Below are positions 1 through 6,806 of a DNA stretch of 64,000 bases, piece after piece. Source of the stretch: Prosthecobacter debontii (GTDB lineage: Bacteria > Verrucomicrobiota > Verrucomicrobiia > Verrucomicrobiales > Verrucomicrobiaceae). The notes beneath the pieces were generated by a model. It did not search any database, had not been told where the DNA came from, and was given only the letters and a program-made list of their open reading frames with translations. The stretch spans positions 1 to 64,000 of the forward strand of contig CAMBPS010000003.1 in NCBI GenBank assembly GCA_945869675.1, in the 5' to 3' direction. Within the stretch, counting starts at the first letter, position 1, and each line of letters opens with the position of its first letter. The position numbers were made by a program, and so were the translations under genes.

Positions 1-469
1 CCATGCTATCAGAGCCGAAACTAGCTACCCAACTGTGATTCTGCACGCTGCCAGCATAGCTTGGCAGGGGATTGGTATTGTATAAGTTGACGGCAAAATC
101 ATCTGCCAACCAGGCATGAAGTTCCGTGACGCCTGGTGAGACGCTTGAAGTGTTGCCACAAAAGTTGTTGGCTACCGTTGCTGCATGAGTGGAAGGGCCA
201 CTGACACCCGAGTAGGGAATGATGGTTTTGCCGGCGAGTATGCCTGTGCCTGCATAAGACACGGTGCTGGTGGTGCCCTGAGCATAGAAATTGCCGCTTT
301 GAGAGGCCTCAGACATCATGACGGGGATGCCTGCGCCTGTGGGTATGGCTGCTCCTAGTTCTGCCTGTAATTGAACAAAGCCAGCATCTGTCCGCCAGTC
401 TGCGCGCGCTGTAATAACAAGTAGCGCAGCTTTGGCAAAAAGAACACCTACAGGACAAATGCGACCCAT
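1..469 (-). CDS. secreted protein, N-terminal part (runs off the window)
   Basis: An open frame runs leftward from the ATG at 469 to the window edge, giving the first 156 residues. A short hydrophobic segment (about residues 6-20, VGVLFAKAALLVITARA) followed by a soluble domain suggests a Sec signal peptide. Residues about 88-140 contain STHAATVANNF and later VQNHSWV, which resemble the His-motif region and following beta strand of subtilisin-like peptidases. The usual HGTxVA is altered, so this is only a suggestion. No Shine-Dalgarno sequence is evident. The gene points away from the E2 gene across a gap of about 60 bases. Product otherwise unrecognised. Confidence 0.6.
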   Translation of the reverse strand, partial: MGRICPVGVLFAKAALLVITARADWRTDAGFVQLQAELGAAIPTGAGIPVMMSEASQSGNFYAQGTTSTVSYAGTGILAGKTIIPYSGVSGPSTHAATVANNFCGNTSSVSPGVTELHAWLADDFAVNLYNTNPLPSYAGSVQNHSWVASFGSDSM

Positions 470-526
470 AGGAGTGAATCTTCCATAAAGAACTTTTGAT
501 TCCAAGGATAGAATCAAAGAGATTTA

Positions 527-1819
527 TTAAACGAGCATCAGAGCTGGATTCTCCAGAAGCTTGCGCATTTCAGCGAGGAAGGTGGCGGCAACGGCGCCAT
601 CGACAACGCGATGGTCACCACTCAGGCCGACCCACATGCGCTGACCTACGACGATTTCACCCTTGTCGTTGACGACTGGGGCTTTGCGAATGCTTCCAAT
701 GGCGACGATGGCGGCTTGGGGCGGATTGATGATGGCAGCAAACTGGTCGATGCCGAAAGCACCGAGATTAGAAACGGTGATGGTTCCACCAGCGAAGTCA
801 TCAGGGCTAAGTTTCTTGTTCTTAGCCTTGCCAGCAAGATCCTTCACGCTTTGGCTGATTTCCATCAGAGTTTTCTTTTCAGCCTGCTTGATGACGGGAG
901 TGACCAAACCGTCTTCGATGGCGATGGCGACGCTGAGCCCGACAGACTTGAATTTGACGATGGCGTCCCCATCCCAAGCCGCATTGATCGCAGGCTGGGC
1001 CTGCGCGGCGCGGATGACGGATTTGAGGATGAAATCGTTGACGGTGTATTTGTTGCCGCCGGTTTTTTCAGCGCTGGCATTTAGGTGTGCGCGGAACTCC
1101 ATGAGCGGACCTGCATCCACTTCCATTTGCAGATAGAAATGAGGAATCTGAGTCTTCGAGGCCAGAAGGCGCTCGGCAATGATATTGCGCATGGTGCTGG
1201 TTGGCACGCGCTCATCCTCTGGACCGTAGGTCGGGCGGATGGCCTGTGTCGCAGGTCCACGGGCTGCGCTGCTACTGCCGCCTGCTGGGGCGTTTTCGAC
1301 ATCTTCACGAATGATGCGCCCGCCAGGGCCGGTGCCTTCGATGCTGCTGAGGTTCACACCTTTTTCTTCAGCGATCTTGCGGGCCAAAGGACTGGCTTTG
1401 ACGCGAACGTCACTTGTTACCGCGGCTCGGCGTGCTGGCTGTGGAGCGGTTGGAAGGCGTGGGCCGGGAACAGAGATGGCTTTTTTGGCACCCGCAGCTG
1501 GTTTCTCCACTTTTGGGGAAGGGGCTGCTGCCGCCTTGGCTTTGGCGATGATTTCGTCCAGATTGGCTGGTGCTTCTTCACCGTCCTCTAAAACAACAGC
1601 TAGCGGACTATTGAGAGGGATTTTTTCGCCTGCTTTGACGAGAATACTGTGAATGGTGCCTTCAAAAAAGCAGGGCATCTCCATCGTCGCCTTGTCAGTT
1701 TCGACATCCGCCACGGATTGACCGTTGGTGACTTTGTCACCTACTTTGACGATCCACTTGGCAATCGTGCCCTCGGTCATGGTGTCACTGAGCTTGGGCA
1801 TTTCGATGATTTTTGGCAT
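527..1819 (-). CDS. pdhC: dihydrolipoamide acetyltransferase (E2) of pyruvate dehydrogenase
   Basis: Acetyl-transferring core of the pyruvate dehydrogenase complex: it takes the acetyl group from E1 onto lipoyl-lysine and passes it to CoA. The 430-residue product has an N-terminal lipoyl domain (about 1-80; lipoyl lysine K43 in VETDKATMEM), an Ala/Pro-rich linker, a peripheral-subunit-binding domain (about 138-176, KASPLARKIAEEKG and GTGPGGRI) and a catalytic domain (about 200-430) with the HRVVDG motif at 403-408 (H403, D407). The frame is open further upstream to 2146, but homology begins exactly at MPKIIEMPKLSD, so the start is 1819. E1 and E3 genes are not in the window; they may lie elsewhere. 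A branched-chain or oxoglutarate E2 is possible, but the MPKLSDTMTEG start is typical of PDH E2. Confidence 0.93.
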   Translation of the reverse strand: MPKIIEMPKLSDTMTEGTIAKWIVKVGDKVTNGQSVADVETDKATMEMPCFFEGTIHSILVKAGEKIPLNSPLAVVLEDGEEAPANLDEIIAKAKAAAAPSPKVEKPAAGAKKAISVPGPRLPTAPQPARRAAVTSDVRVKASPLARKIAEEKGVNLSSIEGTGPGGRIIREDVENAPAGGSSSAARGPATQAIRPTYGPEDERVPTSTMRNIIAERLLASKTQIPHFYLQMEVDAGPLMEFRAHLNASAEKTGGNKYTVNDFILKSVIRAAQAQPAINAAWDGDAIVKFKSVGLSVAIAIEDGLVTPVIKQAEKKTLMEISQSVKDLAGKAKNKKLSPDDFAGGTITVSNLGAFGIDQFAAIINPPQAAIVAIGSIRKAPVVNDKGEIVVGQRMWVGLSGDHRVVDGAVAATFLAEMRKLLENPALMLV

Positions 1820-1962
1820 GGCGGAAGGGTAGGCAGCGTGTTGAATTCGGGGAGAAAGAGGACGGAGACTAGACGAGTCCTGAGCAAGACTCAAATTCTG
1901 TGTATCGAGAAAAAGAATCTTTTTCAACTCGGATTCTGAGTTCTCTGCGCCAAAATGCCTCA

Positions 1963-3003
1963 ATGTCGCATCTTTTAGCCATCCTCCCAGCCACTGATCC
2001 TGCCCAGATTCTTCGTCTGCGTGATCGCCAATATGGGGCTGAACTGATCGCGGCGGCCCTGATGCATTTTGATTTTTTTTCCTGGCTTGGTCAAAACGAT
2101 GGCGTGACCGATAATGATGTTTGCAACCATTTTGACTTTGCCGCACGGCCTACGGATGTGCTGCTGACGCTTTGCCGAGCCAATGGCTTCCTTACGACGG
2201 ACTCTGCAGGCCGGCATCATCTAGCGCAGCTGGGTCGTGAGCATTTAGTCAAGGGATCGCCTTGGTATCTGGGTCCGTATTATGCGCCGATTCAGGATAC
2301 ACCGATTGTGCAGGGCTTCCTGAAAGTCTTGCGCACAGGCAAGCCTGCGAACTGGCAGGCTAAGACAGATGCGAAAGATTGGCATGAGTCCATGCTTGAT
2401 GAGGAGTTTGCCCGTAGTTTTACAGATCTCATGAACAGTCGTGGCATGATCTTTGGCCAGTATTTGGCTCAGGCGGTGACGCCACTGCTGACTGGGCGGA
2501 GGCATCTGCTGGATGTCGGCGGTGGCTCAGGAATCTACTCTGCCACGATGGTGGCAGCGCACTCGGATCTGAGTGCTACGGTGTTGGAACAGTCGCCTGT
2601 GGATGTTATTGTGCAGAAGGAGATCGCTAAGCATGGTCTCTCGGACCGTGTGCAAGTGGTCAGCGGAGACATGTTCAAGGTCGCCTGGCCAGAAACCGAT
2701 ATCGTGCTGCTTTCAAACGTTCTTCACGATTGGGATGTGCCAGAGATGCGTGCGCTTCTGGTGAAAGCTGCCGAGACGCTGCCTATGGGTGGTTTGCTCA
2801 TCATTCATGACGCTTTTATTAACGATGACAAAACGGGGCCGCATCCTGTGGCTGAATACTCGGCTCTGCTCATGAACATCACCCAGGGTAAGTGTTACTC
2901 GTCTGCTGAGTATGGTGCGGTTCTCCGTGAGCTTGGTTTTGCCGTTGGTCCGTATCAGGATACCGTCGCAGATCGTGGGTTCATGACGGCGGTGAAGTGT
3001 TGA
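1963..3003 (+). CDS. SAM-dependent O-methyltransferase (Methyltransf_2 type)
   Basis: A 346-residue class I methyltransferase of the plant-COMT/hydroxyindole-O-methyltransferase type. It has an N-terminal winged-helix dimerisation region (about 20-110), a SAM-binding motif I (LLDVGGGSGIY, D184) and the catalytic-base segment LHDWD with H255. The start at MSHLLAILPATD is chosen because the 21 upstream residues in frame look non-coding and lie in the spacer to the divergent E2 gene. The substrate cannot be read from sequence. The last 126 bases recur downstream at 3774-3899 and the last 51 bases at 6807-6857, so this gene's 3' end is the boundary at which the vapBC and retroelement modules sit. 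The gene itself is intact. Confidence 0.85.
   Translation: MSHLLAILPATDPAQILRLRDRQYGAELIAAALMHFDFFSWLGQNDGVTDNDVCNHFDFAARPTDVLLTLCRANGFLTTDSAGRHHLAQLGREHLVKGSPWYLGPYYAPIQDTPIVQGFLKVLRTGKPANWQAKTDAKDWHESMLDEEFARSFTDLMNSRGMIFGQYLAQAVTPLLTGRRHLLDVGGGSGIYSATMVAAHSDLSATVLEQSPVDVIVQKEIAKHGLSDRVQVVSGDMFKVAWPETDIVLLSNVLHDWDVPEMRALLVKAAETLPMGGLLIIHDAFINDDKTGPHPVAEYSALLMNITQGKCYSSAEYGAVLRELGFAVGPYQDTVADRGFMTAVKC
2878..3003 (+). repeat. methyltransferase 3'-end repeat, copy 1 (within the intact gene)
   Basis: The last 126 bases of the methyltransferase, including its stop codon. Copy 2 (3774-3899) matches at 116 of 126 positions. Copy 3 (6807-6857) matches the final 51 bases (2953-3003) exactly. This is the copy still attached to a full gene. 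Confidence 0.95.
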
Positions 3004-3073
3004 AACTAACTGCGAGCCAAGAATAAACTCGGCGGAAGTTGACATGCGCTTGTCGGTGAAGAAAGTTTGCAGC

Positions 3074-3352
3074 ATGACTGCCGTGATGGACATCCCTGAT
3101 GAGCTTTACCAAAAAGTGACCGATCGAGTCGCTTTACTTGGGCGTCGAGTGCCTGAAGTCACCGCAGAACTCTACGAGCGTTGGCTTGGAGATAGCACCA
3201 CTGGTGGTGCGCCCATTTCTAGTCAGCCGTCTGGCGAGCAATGGCTTGAGGATTGGTTCTGTAGCGCAGATGAAGCAATCGCACATGCTGCCGCTGGACA
3301 ATCTGCGAGAGATCTTCTGCTGCAGGATCGCAATAGGCTGGAGAAGCTATGA
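3074..3352 (+). CDS. vapB: VapB-like antitoxin
   Basis: A 92-residue protein just upstream of, and overlapping by four bases (ATGA), a PIN-domain toxin. That arrangement is typical of type II vapBC pairs. The N-terminus (MDIPDELYQKVTDRV) looks like a ribbon-helix-helix DNA-binding segment. The C-terminal part, rich in acidic and Trp residues (EQWLEDWF), would be the toxin-binding tail. The start at 3074 (MTAVMDIP) or 3086 (MDIP) is preferred over the upstream ATG at 3044. VapB proteins neutralise the toxin and usually autoregulate the operon; that is family knowledge. The pair sits between methyltransferase-end copies 1 and 2 and may stabilise the island. Confidence 0.75.
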   Translation: MTAVMDIPDELYQKVTDRVALLGRRVPEVTAELYERWLGDSTTGGAPISSQPSGEQWLEDWFCSADEAIAHAAAGQSARDLLLQDRNRLEKL

Positions 3353-3768
3353 GACTGACTCTTGATGCGAGTGTGTGGATCGCTGCTGCAGACGCGACGG
3401 ATGTCTTTCATCAGCAGAGTCGCGACTTGTTGCGCAAGGTCGTTGCTGATGGCATCGCGGTAATCCAGCCCGCTTTTGGCAGAACCGAAGTCGCCTGTGC
3501 ACTGGCAAGGAGACTGCGTGATGGCCCGCTGGGAAGGGAGCTGACTGACTCACTGATGAATCGAGTCGTCACAGCGGAACTGCCCATGGATTCAGTATTT
3601 TTGAATACCGCTAAGACCCTCGGCACAAACCAGTTTCTTCGTGGAGCCGATGCCCTGTATGCCGTAGCTGCCCAGCAGAGTCAGAGTCTGCTGATCTCGT
3701 GGGACTATGAGCATCTGCAACGTGCAGGGGGTATCACGCCCACTGATTGGCTGGCAACGAACTTTTAA
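3349..3768 (+). CDS. vapC: VapC-like PIN-domain ribonuclease toxin
   Basis: A 139-residue PIN-domain protein, the normal size for VapC. The acidic metal-binding residues are present in order: D6 (TLDASVW), E47 (RTEVACAL), D101 (GADALYAV) and D119 (SWDYEHL). VapC toxins cleave tRNA or rRNA when free of antitoxin (family knowledge; the target here is unknown). It is translationally coupled to vapB through an ATGA overlap. Its stop codon lies only five bases before copy 2 of the methyltransferase 3' end, so the whole vapBC module is tightly framed by the repeat. Confidence 0.88.
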   Translation: MRLTLDASVWIAAADATDVFHQQSRDLLRKVVADGIAVIQPAFGRTEVACALARRLRDGPLGRELTDSLMNRVVTAELPMDSVFLNTAKTLGTNQFLRGADALYAVAAQQSQSLLISWDYEHLQRAGGITPTDWLATNF

Positions 3769-3773
3769 AATGG

Positions 3774-3899
3774 ATCACTCAGGGTAAGTGTTACTCGTCT
3801 GCTGAGTATGGTGCGGTTCTCCGTGAGCTTGGTTTTGCTGTTGGCCCCTACCAGGATACGATTGCTGATCGTGGTTTCATGACGGCGGTGAAGTGTTGA
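3774..3899 (+). repeat. methyltransferase 3'-end repeat, copy 2 (diverged)
   Basis: 126 bases matching 2878-3003 with ten differences. Nine are synonymous third-position changes, and one codon (GTC to ATT) gives Val to Ile. The first about 60 bases and last 24 bases are nearly identical to copy 1, and the changes cluster in the middle. A fragment evolving as junk would not show this bias, so the copy appears to derive from another functional allele of the methyltransferase. It separates the vapBC module from the DGR module. Confidence 0.93.
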
Positions 3900-3948
3900 A
3901 GATTTTGGCTTGATTTCTGCTTCGCTTAGATTGAGTAACTCCGCAATC

Positions 3949-4869
3949 ATGATAAATCCTCTTACCCTCCTCAGCGTATTGACATTCGCCGCCAGCGTTC
4001 ACGCTGCTGTCACCATTGATTACGTTACCGTGGGGGATGCAGGCAATGCGGCAGACACCACGGGCTACGGTGCGGTGGCTTATAATTTCCAGATCGGCAA
4101 GTTCGAGGTGACGAATGCGCAGTATGCGGAGTTTCTGAATAACAAAGCTGCTAGTGATCCGAATGGCCTCTTTAACGCGAGCATGGGCAGCAATGCACGG
4201 GGCGGCATCACTCAGAATGGCGTCAGTGGCAGCTTTACCTACACGGTGAAGGCAAACATGGGGGACAAGCCAGTGAATTATGTGAGCTTTTCAGACGCTA
4301 TGCGCTTTACGAACTGGATCAACAACGGCCAAGGCAGCAGTAGCACAGAGATTGGTGCCTATGATATGACGGTGGCTGCCACGACGGTCATCCACAGCAG
4401 CGCAGCTACAGTCTGGCTGCCCACGGAGAACGAGTGGTATAAAGCTGCCTATTACCAGCCCGTGGGTGCAGGTGGTGATAACGACAATTACTGGCTCTAC
4501 GCTACCCAGAGCAATACGATACCCACGGTGGGGACGGTTGATGCCAACGGCAACATCACCAACGATGGAGCAAACGTGGCGAACTATGGCAGCGGAGCGA
4601 TCTGGAATAGCCAGACGGGCAACGTGACGACCGTGGGCAGCGCCGGAGCCAGCAGCGATAGCTATTACGGAGCGTATGACCTGGGCGGGAATGTGTTTGA
4701 GTGGAACGAGGCCATCATCAGCAACGTTCGTGGTCTGCGCGGAGGTTCCTGGAACTCTCACCGAGAACGTCCCTGCGCGCCTCGAACCGCAACAACAGCA
4801 CGCCCACGCTCGAGAACAGCTCCATCGGGTTCCGTCTCGCAAGTTCTGTCCCGGAACCTTCACGCGTGA
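3949..4869 (+). CDS. DGR target protein, FGE-sulfatase/C-type-lectin fold, C-terminus frameshifted as assembled
   Basis: The protein displays the sequence-variable surface of the retroelement. A signal peptide (residues 1-19, MINPLTLLSVLTFAASVHA) is followed by an FGE-sulfatase-type domain (about 40-265) with IGKFEVTNAQYAEFLN, PVNYVSFSDAMRFTNW, WLPTENEWYKAAYY, YDLGGNVFEWNE and GLRGGSW. The VR starts at codon 258. In the assembled sequence the frame is lost in the VR and ends at 4869 with an unnatural Arg/Pro-rich tail. Two single-base insertions inside VR codons cause this. In the corrected frame the protein reads LRASNRNNSTPTLENSS and IGFRLASS, then a PEP-CTERM signal to 4934. FGE-like domains in DGR targets bind ligands rather than activate sulfatases (family knowledge). 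The upstream ATG at 3910 is rejected because it precedes the signal peptide. Confidence 0.85.
   Translation: MINPLTLLSVLTFAASVHAAVTIDYVTVGDAGNAADTTGYGAVAYNFQIGKFEVTNAQYAEFLNNKAASDPNGLFNASMGSNARGGITQNGVSGSFTYTVKANMGDKPVNYVSFSDAMRFTNWINNGQGSSSTEIGAYDMTVAATTVIHSSAATVWLPTENEWYKAAYYQPVGAGGDNDNYWLYATQSNTIPTVGTVDANGNITNDGANVANYGSGAIWNSQTGNVTTVGSAGASSDSYYGAYDLGGNVFEWNEAIISNVRGLRGGSWNSHRERPCAPRTATTARPRSRTAPSGSVSQVLSRNLHA
4720..4843 (+). repeat. DGR variable repeat (VR)
   Basis: 124 bases at the 3' end of the target gene that match the 122-base TR at 6485-6606. Every non-adenine template base is conserved. Eight clean substitutions all lie opposite TR adenines: one AAC to AGC and GAT to GTT near the start, then AAC to AGC, CTC, AGC and TCC near the end. 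Two further AAC codons are replaced by four bases each (TCTC and GTCC), which explains the two-base excess. The last 20 bases are identical to the TR and would be the initiation-of-mutagenic-homing (IMH) site. Confidence 0.93.
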
Positions 4870-4934
4870 TGCTATTGCTAGCCGGGGCGTGTAGTTTGCT
4901 CGTGAGACGCCGTCGGCTGCCCTTTGCCCTTTGA
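4844..4934 (+). other. coding tail for a PEP-CTERM sorting signal, out of frame as assembled
   Basis: Read in the frame restored after both VR insertions, this stretch encodes VPEPS, a hydrophobic stretch (VMLLLAGACSLLV) and RRRR, then a stop at 4932-4934. That is the canonical tripartite PEP-CTERM signal. Such signals are recognised by exosortases, which sort proteins to the outer surface or extracellular matrix (family knowledge). The integrity of this tail is the best evidence that the frame loss in the VR is recent or artefactual. Confidence 0.85.
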
Positions 4935-4998
4935 ATCTTTGACCCTTTCTTCCGAATCAGAGAGGATGAGATAAGCGGGTAAGACATCAGGGAAAACC

Positions 4999-5025
4999 AG
5001 CGCCGCAGGCGCTCGGAATTTTTTT
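4999..5025 (+). terminator. terminator-like hairpin between target gene and avd
   Basis: A perfect six-base stem, AGCGCC/GGCGCT, with a GCA loop (4999-5013), followed five bases later by a run of seven T. It lies after the corrected target-gene stop (4934) and before avd (5046). It could separate high-level target expression from low-level avd-RT-TR expression, or act as a partial attenuator. Confidence 0.5.
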
Positions 5026-5045
5026 CTAAATCTACCTTTGCCCTG

Positions 5046-5426
5046 ATGCCCACACCTCCCAAGGAACCGCCGATCCTGCTGGTAAAGTGGCATGACCTGA
5101 CTGGGTGGGTGCTGGACCGGGTGGAGGCCTTTCCGAAGAACCAGCGCTTCATCTTCGGTCAGCGGCTGGCCAACTACATGTTGGATGTGATGGAGCTGCT
5201 GGTGGAGGCCGCCTACACGCGGGAAAAGACCACCCTGCTGAACACGGCCAATCGGAAAATGGAAGTGCTGCGTTGGCTGCTGCGCATGAGCCATGAGAGG
5301 AAGCTGCTGACCCAGCGGCAGTATCTCCACGCCATTGGCCTACTGGTGGAGTGCGGGCGCATGTGCGGCGGCTGGCTGCGCAGTCGTGGCACGGATGAAG
5401 AGGGAGCACCCCCACCCAGCGCATGA
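5046..5426 (+). CDS. avd: DGR accessory variability determinant (Avd), four-helix bundle
   Basis: A 126-residue basic, helical protein with the Avd/S23 four-helix-bundle signature, including FPKNQRFIFGQRLANYMLD (about 29-47) and long amphipathic helices. Avd assembles as a pentameric barrel that binds the reverse transcriptase and the TR RNA and is needed for mutagenic homing (known from the Bordetella phage DGR). The stop codon overlaps the RT start by four bases (ATGA), implying translational coupling. The C-terminal tail (about 112-126, rich in Gly, Pro and Ser) is probably disordered. GC content and codon choice are visibly higher than in the target gene. Confidence 0.9.
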   Translation: MPTPPKEPPILLVKWHDLTGWVLDRVEAFPKNQRFIFGQRLANYMLDVMELLVEAAYTREKTTLLNTANRKMEVLRWLLRMSHERKLLTQRQYLHAIGLLVECGRMCGGWLRSRGTDEEGAPPPSA

Positions 5427-6463
5427 AGCGGCACAAGCATCTTTTTGAGCAGATGGCATCGCTAGAGAATCTGCTGGCCGCCAGTCACTCTGCCCTGCAC
5501 GGGAAGCGGATGAAACCAGCGGCAGCCCGCTACGTCCTTGAGATGGAGAAAGAAGTGATCGCGCTGCATGAGGAGCTGAACACTGGCCGCTACCGACACG
5601 GCCCCTACCACTATTTCATGATTCATGAACCAAAGCTGCGGCGTGTGGCCGCCGCGTGCTTCCGTGACCGCGTGGTTCATCACGCCCTGGTGCGGGTGCT
5701 GGAGCCGCTGTTTGAGCCGCGCTTCATTGAGGGCTCCTTCGCCTGCCGCCCAGGGAGGGGCACGCACGCAGGTATGAGACGTGCGGCGGAGTATGCTCAG
5801 CGCTTTCCGTATGCGCTGAAGTGTGATGTGAAGAAATACTTCCCCTCCATCCATCAGGGCATCCTCATGAAGCAGGTAAGCCGCGTGATAGGTGATGCGC
5901 GGGTGCTGGCCGTCGTGGGAGAAGTGCTCGGCTCTCACGCTGATAGCGTGCGGCGCGTGTGGCCGGAGGGCGGCGGCTTGTTTGACATGCAGGAGGAGCG
6001 CTACGGCCTGCCCATCGGCAACCTGACAAGCCAGTTCCTGGCCAATGTGTATCTGAACGAATTCGATCACTTCGTGAAGCATGAGCTGCGTGTGAAGGGC
6101 TATGTGCGGTATGTGGATGATTTTATCCTCTTCGGCCACGACCGCACCGCGCTCCGCGCCCAGGGCCGCGCCGTGCGTGAGAAGCTGCAAGAGCTGCGGC
6201 TCACCATCCACCCTGACAAATACCACCTGGGGCCGACCCGCTGCGGAGTGGACTTCACCGGCTTCATCGTCTTCGCCGATGGCCGCATCCGCCTGCGCAA
6301 AGCCAACGTGCGGCGCTTTACCCTGCGCTACCACCAGATGCTGCATGAGGCGAAGCGCCGGCGGCTGGACTGGCCGGAGGTGACGCAGCGGGTGCGCTCC
6401 TGGATCGCCCATGCCACGCACGCGCACAGTCACCGCTTGCGCGGGGACATCCTGCGGGGATGA
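5423..6463 (+). CDS. DGR reverse transcriptase
   Basis: A 346-residue reverse transcriptase that copies the TR RNA into adenine-mutagenised cDNA. Palm motifs are complete: KCDVKKYFPSIH with the first catalytic Asp (D135), LPIGNLTSQFLANVYLNEFD (196-215) with the SQ dipeptide characteristic of DGR enzymes where retroviral and group II enzymes have SP, and YVDDF with D232 and D233. The thumb region follows (about 255-346). It has no maturase or endonuclease domain, as expected for this class. It is coupled to avd by the ATGA overlap, and the TR starts 21 bases after its stop. The 323-aa open frame on the opposite strand is an antisense shadow. Confidence 0.95.
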   Translation: MKRHKHLFEQMASLENLLAASHSALHGKRMKPAAARYVLEMEKEVIALHEELNTGRYRHGPYHYFMIHEPKLRRVAAACFRDRVVHHALVRVLEPLFEPRFIEGSFACRPGRGTHAGMRRAAEYAQRFPYALKCDVKKYFPSIHQGILMKQVSRVIGDARVLAVVGEVLGSHADSVRRVWPEGGGLFDMQEERYGLPIGNLTSQFLANVYLNEFDHFVKHELRVKGYVRYVDDFILFGHDRTALRAQGRAVREKLQELRLTIHPDKYHLGPTRCGVDFTGFIVFADGRIRLRKANVRRFTLRYHQMLHEAKRRRLDWPEVTQRVRSWIAHATHAHSHRLRGDILRG

Positions 6464-6484
6464 TGGCGCATGGGGAGACGGGAA

Positions 6485-6606
6485 AACAACGATCGTGGTC
6501 TGCGCGGAGGTTCCTGGAACAACACCGAGAACAACCTGCGCGCCTCGAACCGCAACAACAACACGCCCACGAACGAGAACAACAACATCGGGTTCCGTCT
6601 CGCAAG
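6485..6606 (+). repeat. DGR template repeat (TR)
   Basis: 122 bases downstream of the RT that align with the VR. In the VR-equivalent frame it has 41 codons, of which 14 are AAC. These place mutable adenines at the first two codon positions, a layout that gives wide amino-acid choice but no stop codons (AAC becoming NNC). Its conceptual translation carries GLRGGSWN, LRASNRN and NIGFRLAS, the conserved lectin-fold framework residues. The 3' last 20 bases match the VR exactly. A frame is open across it (6470-6727), but there is no reason to think it is translated. Confidence 0.93.
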
Positions 6607-6651
6607 CCTCTGTGCAAGGACGGGGCCACCCGTCTGGAGGATCGGCCCGAT

Positions 6652-6731
6652 CCGTAGCGGGAGTGATCCCGCCACGGCAGCGCCAGGACAGAGACTACCC
6701 GTTTCTCCAGCGTGCCGTCAGCCATGACGGC
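6652..6731 (+). other. structured spacer downstream of the TR (two GC-rich hairpins)
   Basis: Hairpin 1: GCGGGA/TCCCGC (6657-6662 with 6667-6672, GTGA loop), extended by CCGT/ACGG (6652-6655 with 6674-6677). Hairpin 2: GCCGTC/GACGGC (6714-6719 with 6726-6731). In the Bordetella DGR the RNA just 3' of the TR is a structured spacer that binds Avd-RT and primes cDNA synthesis. These hairpins lie where that element would be, 45-125 bases past the TR. Function is inferred from position. Confidence 0.45.
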
Positions 6732-6806
6732 AGGCGAAGAACCAACAGGCCAGCCGTGGTGAGTAGCGTGGGCGAAAGGCGCGGCTGGCTTTTTTGGAGT
6801 GGCAGC

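Noticed and set aside
3949-4869. Reading the DGR target as a true formylglycine-generating enzyme for the sulfatases
   Set aside because: The domain is the FGE-type lectin fold, but it has no cysteine pair of the catalytic site, and the VR occupies the ligand surface. DGR targets of this type are binding proteins.
5462-6433. 323-residue open frame on the minus strand
   Set aside because: It is fully antisense to the DGR reverse transcriptase; the sense frame has all catalytic motifs, while the antisense product shows no domain pattern. High GC content explains the long frame.
6470-6727. 85-residue open frame across the template repeat
   Set aside because: It exists because the TR mirrors a coding VR; there is no ribosome-binding site or protein-like sequence beyond the TR, and TRs act as RNA.
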